A stretch of 64,000 nt of DNA, from the NCBI GenBank assembly GCA_015501055.1, contig JADNYV010000110.1, forward strand, positions 1 to 64,000, given 5' to 3'. Within the stretch, counting starts at the first letter, position 1. Each line of letters begins with the position of its first letter. This document shows, one piece after another, positions 45,060 to 57,008 of the stretch. Both the position numbers and the translations under genes were made by a program. The notes below the pieces were generated by a model. That model did no database searches, was not told the DNA's origin, and was given only the letters and a program-made list of their open reading frames with translations. The DNA comes from Mucidula mucida. Taxonomy: Eukaryota; Basidiomycota; Agaricomycetes; Agaricales; Physalacriaceae.

Positions 45060-46820
45060 GCCGAGTCGCCGTTGATGATGGAAAGAAAAGGCATGACAAG
45101 GAACCATTAACATCGCGGTTCCCCCCATCTGTAGAATGGGTTAGAAAGGTACTTCTGATAGTGCAGGTAGACCAGGAACAGTACCGTTCCGGGGTTTCTG
45201 GCGTACATCACAGCACAATCGCGACGATTAACCACCTCAGTCCCGCGCACGGAGAGCTGCTCCTGGGAATATCGAAGCACTTGACAGCTTCGCCGGAGAC
45301 TTCATAGATCCGCTCACCAAATTCAGAGATTGGCAACGTTTGTTTCGGTTGTTGGTTCTTGCGAAAAATGACGACCACCCGGACGCTCTGTTTCTGACAG
45401 CGCCCCAAGAACGGTCCATGTCAAGAGAATAGAACAGGCGTTTGTCCGACCTGCACGTGGAGGTATACTGGAGGGGCTGTATACATGCGAGGAGGATCGA
45501 GGCGAGCGCAGCCCGAAGCGGCACAATCATGAGAACCGCCCAGCTGCATACAATTCGTTTGCACTGGCAGAAAAGGTGCCCTGACCGTGAGACTTCCAAG
45601 TGCGCGCGCGATTTCGAATCAGACGTCACCTGTCGCGTGTGGCGTGGCTGAGCAAGAACTTCATTCTCGTCATCGCTGTTATCCATTTCGCGCTCGCGGC
45701 ATGGACAGCAGAGCGTTATATCATGCACTGGGACCCGGTCTCCTGTGTACCCGGATGTTCCGTCCTATCGACGTCGACCGGCGAGGTGCTTAGTGGCCTC
45801 TTTAACTTGTTTAGTGAGCCGTGTTGATGGATCATGGCGGTCCGCGTCAAAATGGCAATGTGGCTGTGCCAAAATCACTTCGTTCGCGTTCACAAGTCAC
45901 CAAGAATTCTTCATTCAAGCAGCGGATAAGAGTGAGGTAGGTGTCGCATTGGAATCCTCCTACCACCTCGCAGTCATTACCTTGGTTCACTGTACGACCA
46001 TTCCTCGATTTGTGTGCGGGAACAAGTTGCCCGTTGCTTGTCATCGGAAGGTAAATCTACCGCCAGAAGCAAAGGAGCACAAGGCAAATGGGACTGACAT
46101 CTCGGCTGGGAAGGGCTCGTACACTTTTGAAGGTCCGTCTCAGTCAATTTGCACTTGGTGACGTGATTGTCAGTGACAGTGACGCGCCTACCTAGTGCCT
46201 ACACCCGCTTCGAACTTGCCTTGTGATACGCCACTCTTCATAACGACGCAATGGCTCGTAAGCCAGCTAGGCTATCAACCACCCCATCATCGCCGGCGCG
46301 CACCGTCTATTCCCTAGTTTCACGACATAGAAAACTCATTTTGCGCCGCGTAGGTTGGTGAGTGGGCATTGAGATCGGAAATCCCGGTATGTAGCCGACG
46401 GGTGAATACCAGTTTCGAAGGACCTTAACAAGCAAGGTGAAGTCGCTTGTAATCTCGAGCAGGGTCAAAGCCATAGCGCCGACGGTTCGACGTCGAGTGG
46501 AGATCCAGCGAAGGTTCTTCTCCATCTTTAGTCGCAGGGACACCGTTCCGTGTGCGTAAGAACATCTTTCGTGCGTGGTGGTACATAGGCTGTACGCTGG
46601 ACGTACTGTTTATGGACTGCTACAGAGTCGAACCACTTATCAGGTGGATCGTTCTACAGCATTTCAGGTCTTACTCAACTCACCGTACTCTTAGGTTGCC
46701 TCTTGCCGTTAGGTGGGAAATCAGCGACCGCCGACGCGACAGAACTTGTCCACGCGACAAAACCTGTCCCTTCTTCTTTCTACCATCACCATCAAGCCGG
46801 CTAATATGGGGACTGGTTTT
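45060..46820. other. Intergenic between divergent P450 copies
   Basis: About 1.8 kb. Frames such as 45600-45827 (with one hydrophobic run, FILVIAVIHFALAAW) are not supported by exon structure. No RNA gene or mobile element was recognised. Confidence 0.45.
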
Positions 46821-46829
46821 GAACCTATA

Positions 46830-46848
46830 TATATAAGTATCTAGCCAG
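46830..46848 (+). promoter_or_regulatory. Core promoter of P450 copy 4
   Basis: TATATAAG at 46830-46837, then TATCTAGCCAG, 37 nt before the ATG. This is the same block as copies 2 and 3 and is still intact although the gene is broken. Confidence 0.6.
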
Positions 46849-46873
46849 TTATGGCTGAATACAACCATCCCCA

Positions 46874-48775
46874 ATGACGGGCCTCAGCATAGGCGACACT
46901 CTTTCCTACCTCCAGCTCTTCTTCCTGCTCGTCGTCGCTCGTTTGTCTACCTTCTGGTGTATCGACTGTACCTTCACCCATTGAAGTCATTCCCCGGACC
47001 ACGTCTTGCCGCCGTCTCAGACTACTCGCAGCCTACTTCGAGGTTGGAAAAATGGCATGTTCGTGCAACACTTGGAGACGCTGCATGAAGTCTATGGTAT
47101 CATATCTTCCGCATGAACTCCGAATGTGTATCACGCTTGCTCAGGTCCGGTGGTCAGAATACGACCGAACGAAGTATTACTCCTATGAATATGCGTTGAG
47201 GCTGACAGTTTTACTAGCTCCACTTCAATACGCTGAAGCGTTCTTTGCGATCTACCCTTCCTACACCGGATTCACGAAGGATCCGGAGTTTATACCTGTT
47301 TTGGAGAGGACGATGCCTCCTTCGCGATGACGAACGTCCAGGATCACAAGATACGGCGAGAGATTCTCAATCCTCTTTTTCGCGGCGTGCGATTTTGAAG
47401 CTGGAGATCTTTGTCCACGAAAAGGTACTACTCAGACTTTACTTACCTTGCTCAACATCTGACTAGTACCTCTGCAGGTCGATCTCTTCGTAGAACAAAT
47501 TTCCAAATACAAAGCACACCCGTTAACCTCTTCCGCGGTTCCGCTCCCTTGCTATGGACATCGTCACCGCCTACAGTTACGCGCACTCCTTTGGGGGGCT
47601 CACCACCCCGAATTCGACCACCCGATCCTGCGCGCCGTCGAGGGCGCGATCCCAATTATGACCGCAACCAAGTTCTTCCCTATCCTCCACGCGCTGCACC
47701 ATATCCCGGATTGGCTCGGGGTCGCACTGAACCCGGAGATGGGCGGCGTAGCGCAGCTCCGTGCTTTTTTGGGCGCACAGGTTGATGCGATTCTAAGGGA
47801 CTCGGAGAGTTTGAGGAGCGTGGAGCATGAGACGATTTATCATCATTTGATCACGCCCGAGTTGGTGAAGAAGGGAGAGGTGCCGTCGAGGAAGGCGTTG
47901 ATTGAGGAGGTGGGTTTTCTACGTCTCCCTTTCAAAATGGTTGGAACTCACGGGTGTAGGCTATGGTCCTCCTTATTGCGGGCACGGATACGTCGAGCAA
48001 TGCGATGACGATTGGGTTCTTCCATTTGATGGCTAACGAGGGTCTTAAGAAGAAATTGCAGGCTGAGCTGCGTGAGGCTTGGCCGGAGAAGGATACACCG
48101 TTTTCGTATGAGATGGCGGAGAAATTGCCCTACCTGGTAAGGTCATGTTACGGGCTTTCATACTTAATCGCTGACTGCGTCGTACGTAGACTGCCGTCAT
48201 CAAAGAGGCACTGCGTCTCAGTGCTGGTGTGCCCGTGTCCCTTCCGCGCGTGGTCGAGTCTGCGACTATCATTGACGGGCATGCGGTTCCTGCTGGTGTA
48301 TGTGTGCTTCTGTCTATTTGAGCTCTAATAACGAGCTTGCAGTCTATCGTTGGTGTATCCCAGCCGTTTGTCTTGAAGAACCCGAACATTTTCCCCGACC
48401 CACTAGAGTTCAGACCGGAGCGATGGATCGGTGCGGATGCGCAGAAGTTGGACAAGTATCTTATTGTGTTTTCCAAAGGACCGCGGAGTTGTCTTGGTAT
48501 GAAGTGCGTACACTTTCTTCTCTTGAATTGAGGGTAAACTGATGGGACTTTAGCCTGGGATGGTGCGAGCTCTACTTGGCTTTCGCTCACTTGATGCGCA
48601 AATTTGATATGCAGCTGTTTGAGACGAGGTAAGTCTCATTCCTGTCGTCTTAATGTGCGTTGAAGGACTGATGTTTGGCGGCTGTAGTCTGGAGGATATG
48701 GTATTTCGCGACCACGCGGTACCGGTTTGGACAACCCGGCCGTTGCAGGCTATTGTAACTGAGCAGGTAGAATAG
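46874..48775 (+). pseudogene. Cytochrome P450 copy 4 (5' half riddled with 1-bp deletions)
   Basis: The same exon plan as copies 1-3, but at least seven single-base losses occur in the first ~770 bp. Examples are in the anchor (CGTTTGTC), in the YYQGYFEVW region (near 47030-47045), in NTAEAFF (near 47232), in FYxCFGEDD (near 47291), in LFRGF (near 47540) and near 47611. From about 47658 onward every exon is intact, including LIAGTDTSSNAM, KEALR-equivalent, RPERWIG and FSKGPRSCLGM. This is either a pseudogene or local assembly error; the downstream half would otherwise encode a normal catalytic domain. Confidence 0.8.
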
Positions 48776-49095
48776 AACTGGAGTGTGCTATGCACTTGTC
48801 ATGTCATACCATTGTACTCAGTTATTTATGTCTCGCATTTGGATAAATCAAGCACATCAGATTAGGTTCTTGGTCGAGGACAGGACGGTGCCGCGCAACT
48901 GCCTGCAGCGTAAGTGAGCTTGAACGAGGAGTGCAGAAAAGAGACATAAGGATTATTAGCCTATTAATATCCAAGCATTTCTAGGCCCGATCTCTTGCAC
49001 AGCCACTACATCATGCTCTCAAATTTGCCAATTCCACTGTCCCAGATCCTTGTCGACGGCCCCCATTGCTCGTCGCCCCCGCCGCTCTCGCCGTC

Positions 49096-51587
49096 ATGGA
49101 CCTGCCCGGCGGCGACGCCTTTATCGATGTTGGCGATCTTTTTCTGAGCGCCTCGGCTGGTACGCCTTTGTCAACGCCGTCGACGACGACCTCGGTGCAT
49201 TATTGACGTGCTATATAGGGATGCAACCGGGTGAAATGGTGTGGACAGACGGATTCACGCTGCAGGACGCCATGAGTGCTCTCGAGGTGCGCGCCGTCGT
49301 CCGTGTCGACCGCTTGTCTTACATCTATGAAAGATTGGTGAACCTCGCCTAGACAGTGGAATGGTATCTGGCCCGCCTTTTGACCCTTTGACGCTGCTGC
49401 TGCCGCAAGAGTTGTGCTGGATTATTGATAGGTCGTTTGCTTACGAGGTCAGCGAGGTCGGCGTCTTTCAGTCACCGCTGACAATGCATTAGATGGAATG
49501 GCACGCAGGAAATCTATTATCCAACACGGTCTTCACACTTGTACACGTGCACGAAATTCCCCAGCTCGACTCCGACTTGATTCCGTACGACAGTGCGGAT
49601 AAGGCGCGTCCAGTGGAGTTACTTTCGATTGTCTTGAAAACGTATGTTATTGGGCTGCTCAAATGCTGCGGCGTTGCATGGGATGCCCTGAACCGCGGTT
49701 CCCTACACGACGGAGAAGACTGGCAGGCAGACAAGGCGGAGGTCTCCCTTTTGGAAGGGTATCCCGTTCAAAACGCGCTAGGCAAACTAGACGACGCGCT
49801 CACCTGGATATCTCATACGCCAAAACGTATGCTCGTCTCGACTTGCTTTACACAGTCCTTAATATTCTTATAGTTACCAAGCAATGGAAAGACGCCCTAT
49901 ATGCGCGTATAAACTTCCGAAAAATCCTTCTCCAGCTCATGAACGCCAACGTATTTGCCGATCTCGCCTATTTCCAAGCGCTGATCTTTCAGGCCCGCGA
50001 CGCACTACACTACCTACGCGAGCATCCAGCCCCGACGCCTCCACCTTCATCTCCTGCTCACCTCGCATTTGACCCATACATTGCTCGTCGTCTCATCTGC
50101 TTCATACCCATACGTGTTCTTACCCTTCCACCCATGGATGAAACGTGGCGTGCGCTTGAACTGATGCTCGATGGGTGGCACGAGATGTCTCTCCTCTCCG
50201 TTGCGAGAAACGTCTCGACATGGGAAACAATAGGCAATCTCAGACTATGGCGCCATACAGATCGCGCAGCGTATATTCGCGAGCGGACGCAGACCTGCTT
50301 TCACGATGGTCTGCGTGTCCTGGGCCATTTTACTCCCACGTCATGGTCGACAAACGCCTTCTTGATGGAAACTTTGGGCGTGTCGTATGACTCGATTTGT
50401 GATATGGTCGGACGGGGGTGGACAGGGCGCTCGCCCGCACCGTTAGGGCATTTAGAGCGTCAGATTAGCAAAGTACTGATTTCTACGATCACGGGATGTT
50501 GGTATAACGCGCCGAGGCGGAGACGACAGTTGTTGCAACTGGCGTTGGAGTGGCATACGGTGTATGATACATCGTTGGCCATGTTGGAAAACATGCAAGA
50601 TTCAGTGGGTGTTCATTTTCCCTACTTTCTTGGTATTAAGATTCTCTATCAGCGCCCGAAAGTTCTTGAACAGCTCCCTAATGCTATACTGCTAGGCCGC
50701 TTGTCTGCGCTGCGGGAGCTTGTTCTATCTGGTTTCCAACTAGAGTTGTACGCTGCGAACGAGCGACCTTTTGCTTATTGGTACGCGTCGCAGATCATAG
50801 AAAAGCATCTTGTGTGTATCGATGCAATAATATCGATCCTCGTTCCGGGTGAGTACCAACCGTCATCTCTACAATCTTCTGACGCGTCTGGATCAGAATC
50901 TAACTCGATGAAAGAGATGACCTTCCAGAGGCAGTTCCTCACTGCAGTACAGCTTTTGTGCATGGCAATGTACTCTGTAGGCATATCCTTTTGACCACTG
51001 TCTCCCCCTCATCCTGGCGTAGGTTTTGGCGCCCGGTCTTCCATTTGACTGGGGACAGATGAAGCATAATTTTCAGCGTCGGTACAAGTGGGTGTTTAAT
51101 GCAAAGTACCAGGACGTTGTCGCAGCGCCAGTCGGCCATCCAGAGTTGATTAGGTTTCTTCCTGCATTGGAAGAGATTACGGAGGTCAGTCGATGCTATT
51201 CACTTCCAGTACTCCAGTGGGCTGATAGCGAGATTGTAGGATGAGTTCTACTCTCCCGCGGCTACGTGTGAGTTGGCGTACGAGATTCTCTCCGTACTTG
51301 TAGGGTCAGGCGATGTAGGTGGCTGGGCCGGTTTCGCTGCACGGGAAAGGTCACAGGTCAGTTTGTCCTCCATCGTCGGGTGATACTTGACAGGCATCCC
51401 AGTTTATCGAGTCTTTCTTGCGGACGTCCGATCTTTTGCGCCAGAACCTGCCTGCTCTGGTTCCCACAAGCGAATCATTCAAATGGAAATCCCTCAAGTG
51501 GGACCCAAGCAGGGACCCATGGTTTCCGATCTTAGAATGTACGTCTTTCCAATTCTTTGGTGGTCATGTTCTGACGAGGTCACAGAA
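49096..51587 (+). CDS. NAA35: NatC N-terminal acetyltransferase auxiliary subunit (NAA35/MAK10)
   Basis: Eight coding blocks plus a last partial codon. Exons 49096-49159, 49219-49286, 49334-49447, 49493-49826, 49874 to about 50972, then pieces to 51538, with a final intron whose joining gives TAA (51586-51587). Conserved Mak10 signature: FIDVGDLFLSASA, then LQDAMSALEIGEPRLDSGMV (across two introns), LLLPQELCWIIDRSFAYEME and EWHAGNLLSNTVFT. The long helical C-terminal part includes FDWGQMKHNFQRRYKW. NatC acetylates Met-Leu/Ile/Phe-type N-termini on the ribosome. The 3' end is uncertain, because without the last intron the frame runs into the antisense gene. Confidence 0.88.
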
Positions 51588-51639
51588 CGAGATATTTATG
51601 TATACATCATTTATTGCAATTAATGCTTACAGGGATCAT

Positions 51640-52729
51640 CTAGTTCAACTCGGGGGCAGACAGGTCGTATTCCGGCGGATTGTCGTAGAATTCCTTTGCA
51701 GCAGCCTCAATTGTGGTAACGGGGGCGTCTGGGTACAGTTCTTGAGCAACCAGAACGCCATCGGTAACTGCCTTAGCGAGCGTGTTGTTGTCCCCGCGCA
51801 GGTAGAGGCTATTGGCGTATTGCGCCTGCAGCCTCGTGATGACGTGATTACTCTTCATTGATGCGAATATCTCTTCGTCTGGAGTCTAAAAAGAAAGCTC
51901 AACGCTGCGGGTAGGGGGAAAACGCGATCATACCCTTCTGTAATCGAAAAAGTCCTCTCCGGAAACCTTTTCGGCTATGGCCCAAGCCTGTTCTACATTG
52001 GTTTCGCCATGGCAAGCGATAACTGTCTGGTTGAGCGTACGCGGGTCGTCGATAATGCGAGTGACAAATGTAGCGAGGGATCTGATGGTGGTATACGCCA
52101 GCTTTTGCTGACGGTCCCCGATGTAGGTCTTGGGAGTGAGCACGCTCACTGGCGTGGCATGCGGGTATGGGAACAATAGCTGGAGCCACCACCCCACTTC
52201 GATAAACGTATATGGCAAGCCGAGTTCCTTGATATAGTCTCGGATGTCGAGTTTATATATGTCCATCAGGGCTGGCGTAATCTTCAAGGAGAAAAGAACC
52301 AACTGTGTCGTGCATGGACATCACGCGAGGCGCGTGGGGACCAAAGTCGGAGGGAATGGCACGTCCGACGCCGGCTTTCTTGGCGGCAAGCAGCAGTGGC
52401 TTTTGATCGGACATCGCGAGGACTAGCGAGATCAAGATATCAACGCCTTGGAGGAGAGCTACAATCTTCTCCGGTGTCTCGGAGATATCGCCGACACGGA
52501 CTTGGGCTCCTGTATTTCTGAATTCCTGTACGATGGGTTTTTCGACAGATTGGGTGCGGACTAGTAGGATGACTATCTGGAGGAGGTGTGAGCGTGTGAG
52601 ATTTCCAACAAGTTCAAAACAAATCTTGGATATGTATGGACTGACAAACTTGTTTGTTTCCAGCAAGGTCACGGCGACCTGTACTGCGACGATGAGTACT
52701 GATGGTGGTTTAGTTTGAGAGTCAGACAT
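51640..52729 (-). pseudogene. NmrA-like/isoflavone-reductase-like protein, copy 1 (lost NAD(P) motif)
   Basis: The body matches NmrA-like atypical short-chain dehydrogenases: LLQGVDILISLVLAMSDQKP, then GRAIPSDFGPHAPR, then KLDIRDYIKELGLPYTFIEV and IGDRQQKLAYTTIRS. However, the N-terminal Rossmann glycine motif (GGTGRTG in copy 2) is replaced by AVQVAVTLLE through an 18-nt in-frame loss. The intron after MSMHD also lacks a usable acceptor. It probably cannot bind NAD(P)H or is not expressed as protein. It ends 52 bp from the convergent NAA35 gene. The start is ATG 52729. Confidence 0.65.
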
Positions 52730-53317
52730 GGCGATGGATTGAAAGATGCTCAATGTGGCGGCGTCTTTATAGGATAAGAAGGTGAGAAGGCCGGTCAATG
52801 GAAACTTGCACACACGCGTTATTCGCACACTGCTGTATTTTCCGTAGATCGGGAATCGGGGTACAGGCGGCGAATGTTCAGTGCCGATGCCAGGGATCTC
52901 TGTGCGGTTGTGTTCGTCGACGAGTATATGCAGGACGACGTCTGAAGGTCATTCAGAGTTCACAGAGAATGTGAGGCGTTCTGGTCTTTTTTCCTACTCT
53001 TGTAACATATACCATAAAGTGCAGACTACGTTGGGATCACATGAATATACCCAGTTGTTCACAAGCACAACCTTCACGACGTGCTTTATCCGTCCTATGT
53101 CCATGGCTCGTCACGCTTGAGATTCAACTTACCATGAAGTAATACAATCCGAATTCGATGCTGAGTGTCGTCTTAATCTCTTTGAACGCGAGCTATTATT
53201 TGGCGTTAGTTTATTTGCTTCATGTCTGATACTGACTCTGCGCAAGAGTTGGCAGTATCAATAACCCACAAATGGACCCATTTTTTGTATGCACGCGCTC
53301 TGTATCCACTGTAGAGT
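52730..53317. other. Intergenic
   Basis: About 590 bp between two minus-strand genes. No gene recognised. Confidence 0.5.
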
Positions 53318-54669
53318 CTAGCTTTCGTTTGCTGCTGCTAATCTCATGCTTTCCACCGCCTTCCGGAATATCTCCTCAGCTTTTGCAAAATCTTCCTCGC
53401 ATTCCTTTGCCCCGGGATCATAGACCGGTATTCCCTCCCGAACGCGCGTAATGAAATTTGCAAGTTCACGGTCGTCATCCTCTATGTTCGGAACCTGGTC
53501 AGCGCCCGGACGAGGACCTTGATGTTCCCTGGCTTCCCCGAACAGCTCAAAGATCCACCAATCCGCGCGCACCGTCGTGCCCGTGTAATAGCCCTTCCAC
53601 CGTCCCATCTTCTCCCTCCCATCCCACCACCGCCGCTCAGCGTCGAATGCAATTTCAACCTCCTTTAGAACGCGCATGTCGCCGGAGAGTAACTTCCACG
53701 CTCTCGCTGCAGTGAACATTGGACGTCGATACCCAAAATCGAGGACGCGCGCAAGGACTGCGCAGTTCATCAGTTTGAGAGATTTGAGGGTGCTGCCGTG
53801 CATGGCCAGAAATTCTTGTGGGGATGCCCAGTTGCCGTTGTCGTCTGCTAGGAGCATTGTCTCATCGCCAAGCATGAAGCTTTCTAGGGAGAGCGATTCA
53901 AGGTGGGAGAAACGAGTGCAGAATGCGGCACCGCCCACAATAGGCCAAGAGGAGTGGATGGAGAGAGATTTGAGATCTGGCATGCTATAGAAGAGCTGTT
54001 TGCTTGCCCAGATAGATCTGTAATTGATGATTTCTCCGTGCTTCTCCCTAAAAGGCGAGACGGACAACTGGAGTGATTCGACAGATCGGAGCGAATGAAG
54101 GACTGAGAGATGGGAGTGTTTCTTGAATACGCAGTGTTTATAAGGGTTATAATTGGTGATGGTGAGGCTTTTTAGCGATCCTAACGGCAGATAAGAGATT
54201 GTGAGAAGGAATAGGTTCTGCCGTTCAATGCACGTCCCCCAGTCGTTGAGAATGATTGTGGCGGATGTCACTTGATGAAGGGTAGAAAGCAATGGCCACA
54301 CGGTGCGAAATGCGATGATGACCTGTTCATCGACTAAAGAAGAAATACGTGAGTCGCTCAACAGTATTTGTGTTCACCAGGTGTACCGATTTCATAGAAG
54401 TATTTTCCCGGGTCACCCTCAAGCGTCCTGAATTCGAGGTGTTTTACATGCTGCACTATGTCTAGTGCGAACATGTTTGCCACCTTTAAATCCCCATCCA
54501 CCGAGCCATTGATACGCACTGTATGAAACGCTGCTGGCGCATAGAAAGCCCGAAATGCTTTGTTTGCACCGCGTAGAGCAAGAAGAGCGCCGAGGTCGGA
54601 GCGGAGAATATTCAAAATTGGTTCATGCAACTCGACAGGCAAAGGACCTTGCTGGGAGGGCGGAGCCAT
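53318..54669 (-). CDS. F-box/LRR-like protein
   Basis: Two exons, 54669-54387 and 54333-53318, joined across a 53-nt intron (GTACAC..TTTAG) in phase 1, giving 432 residues. The N-terminus holds a weak F-box (LPVELHEPILNILRSDLGAL, residues ~9-45). A leucine-rich region of about 20-25-residue steps follows (GSLKSLTITNY, VESLQLSVS, DLKSLSIHS, HLESLSLESF, TLKSLKLMNC). The tail is acidic and helical. It is a typical substrate-adapter candidate of the basidiomycete F-box expansion. It sits between the two NmrA-like copies. Confidence 0.78.
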
Positions 54670-55191
54670 GTTGGCCAGAGATCAGTTTGACGAGAACGGT
54701 CGGGTTAATCCAAATGGACTATTCTTGGTGGGAAACGATTTCTAGCATAGGGCATACTATTTCTAGCTCCAAAATGTTCGATTTTGAGAATGAAGATGAC
54801 ACTGGGGGGTTGGGAATTCGTGGTAGACGGGGCGCACGCGTCGCGCTGGTGGTGGTTAAGATCGAAGGTTCAATACGGTGGAATATTGGCTGAATATGTT
54901 GGATTATGTCCAACAAAGACTTTGAGCGTGGGGCCACTGCGGTCTTACAACAGAGACTCTAAATCTTCTAGTATAGGCACCCTGCTGTCGCTGACTACTG
55001 ATGCTAAGAGGTTCCAGTATGTCACCACGTTATAGTGCGATGGTTTCACACAATTTTCAGGCGACGAGTTCTGCTTGCCATCGAGTCTGCTTATAGGGAA
55101 ACTGGCATAGTTTCGTTATGAATATTGTGTCTTACGTTCTCTTAACCTGCATCTACATTACAAGTAATACCCCCTATGCAAGACGGAAATC
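54670..55191. other. Intergenic
   Basis: About 520 bp holding the F-box gene's promoter. A plus-strand frame at 54784-55035 is not supported. Confidence 0.5.
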
Positions 55192-56294
55192 TTACTTCGC
55201 ATCCCGAGAAGAAGAGCGTACTTCTATGACTGGCGGGTTGGCATAGAACTCCTTCGACGCCTCTTCAATTGTGAATACCGGGGCGTCGGGGTACAGATCC
55301 CGAGCGACCAACACCCCATCAGCAACAGCATTAGCGAGCGTGTTGTCTCCGCGCAGAAAGAGGCTATTCGCGTATTGCGCGATAACTTGTGTAGCAACGT
55401 CATTGCTCTTCGTTCTGGCCAATATATCTTCGTCTGGAACCTAGAGGAACATTGAGAATCAGTGAGTGTACAAAAATGCACTTCCATACCATGGTGTAAT
55501 CGGAGAAATCCTCTCCGGAGACCTTTTCGGCTATAGCCCAAGCCTCGTCGATGTTGGTTTCGCCATCGCATGCAATAACCGTTTGGTTGAGTGTGCGCGG
55601 ATCGTCGATAACACGTACAACAAGCAATGCCAGTGACTTAACCGTTGAATACACCACCTTCTTCTGACGGTCACCAATGTAGTTCTTGGGTGTGAGCACG
55701 CTCAGGCTGGCTGGCGCAGCATGTGGGTACGGGAACAAGAGCGGGAGCCACCATCCCACTTCAATGAACGTGTACGGTATGCCGAGCTCTTTAATGAACT
55801 GCCGAATGTCAAGTTTCTACAATCACATCAGTATGGCAATCATATCAAGAATGCTTTGGAAAACCAAGAATATCGTGCATGGCCATGACTCCACGAGGTG
55901 CGTGCGGACCAAAATCAGAAGGAACAACCGCGTCCGACACCTGCTTGTTTGGCAGCAAGAAGCAAGGGTTTCTGGTCAGTCTGAGAAACGAGCACGAGAG
56001 AGATTAGGATATCGACGCCTTGCAGGATAGATTGGAGCCTCTCCGGAGACTCAGTGACGTCGCCGATGCGAATCTGGGCGCCTGCATTCTTAAGCTCGCA
56101 GACGATAGGTTTCTTGACAGATTGAGCGCGGACAAGCAACACCACTTGCTGGTCTCGAGTTAGATTTACTCATCGATTGAACAGGATGCTGATTGACGTA
56201 CAAACTTGTTTGTCTCTAGCAAAGCTCTCGCCAATCCTTGCCCTGTTCGCCCTGTACCGCCGACAAGGAGTACTGATAATTTGGCCTGAGGCAT
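55192..56294 (-). pseudogene. NmrA-like protein, copy 2 (frameshifted)
   Basis: A paralog of copy 1 with an intact Rossmann start (SVLLVGGTGRTGQGLARALLE, start ATG 56294) and the same exon order. One extra G near 55931 (GGACGCGGTTGTTCC, where GGACGCGTT is expected) throws the frame off just before PSDFGPHAPRG and leads to a stop. The intron after GVMAMHDIL also lacks a phase-compatible donor (CTTGGT where copy 1 has GTTGGT). The downstream parts (KLDIRQFIKELGIPYTFIEV, then DPRTLNQTVIACDGETNIDE) remain open. It appears non-functional as a single protein. Confidence 0.7.
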
Positions 56295-57008
56295 GAAGAC
56301 GAATTGCCTCAATTTGACTTGTTGAGGAACTCGAGGACTTCAAGCATAGTATGGGCGTTTATACATGAGAAAACTCGCACCAAAATAGACGGGCGTCTTA
56401 GTCAGTTCAACTGGTTACTCCGTGGGTCGGCAATCGCATAGACGGTAAATGAGCGAATCGAAGAATTGTGCGTCATACGGATTGCGTAGACAGGGTTACT
56501 GCATGTCAGAAAACTCTTCGTTGGATAAAATGTGATGACTGACAGGCTTGATTCATACGATGGCTTGTGCGACGAATGTCCGATAGAGTTCGCACTGCGC
56601 TGAGTGATCAACTCACTGTCCAGTTCATCCATGCAGCTTGGAAGAAGCATGTCGACTCGCTCCTCGAGGCACTGCTATTTCGGTAGGAACATGCGGGAGG
56701 GTTAACGCATGCTACCCCACGACCATATCCAGCAGTACGTCGACTGGGTTCTGTAGATTGATGAGGGCGCCAAAGTGATTCCCAAGCCGAAAGAGGCGTT
56801 GATCTGGAAAGTACTTGGGGGTATCCCGGTGGGTTGTATTCCAGACACAACGACGCGATTATTCCATCTAATGAAAGTCGCTTGGGCGATGCCTTCGGCA
56901 AGAGACACGGGATACACAGCCACAACTTGTCCTTTAAAGAATTAAGACGTCCTAAGACTTTCCGCTGTTAACGTTGCTGCTACGTTGTGTTCATGCCAGA
57001 GACGCAAA
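56295..57008. other. Intergenic; no gene recognised
   Basis: About 710 bp. Minus-strand frames at 56402-56925 are unconvincing and show no domain. Confidence 0.5.

Noticed and set aside
45237..45728. Minus-strand frame of 163 codons
   Set aside because: No domain, overlaps other frames equally long, and the composition looks non-coding.
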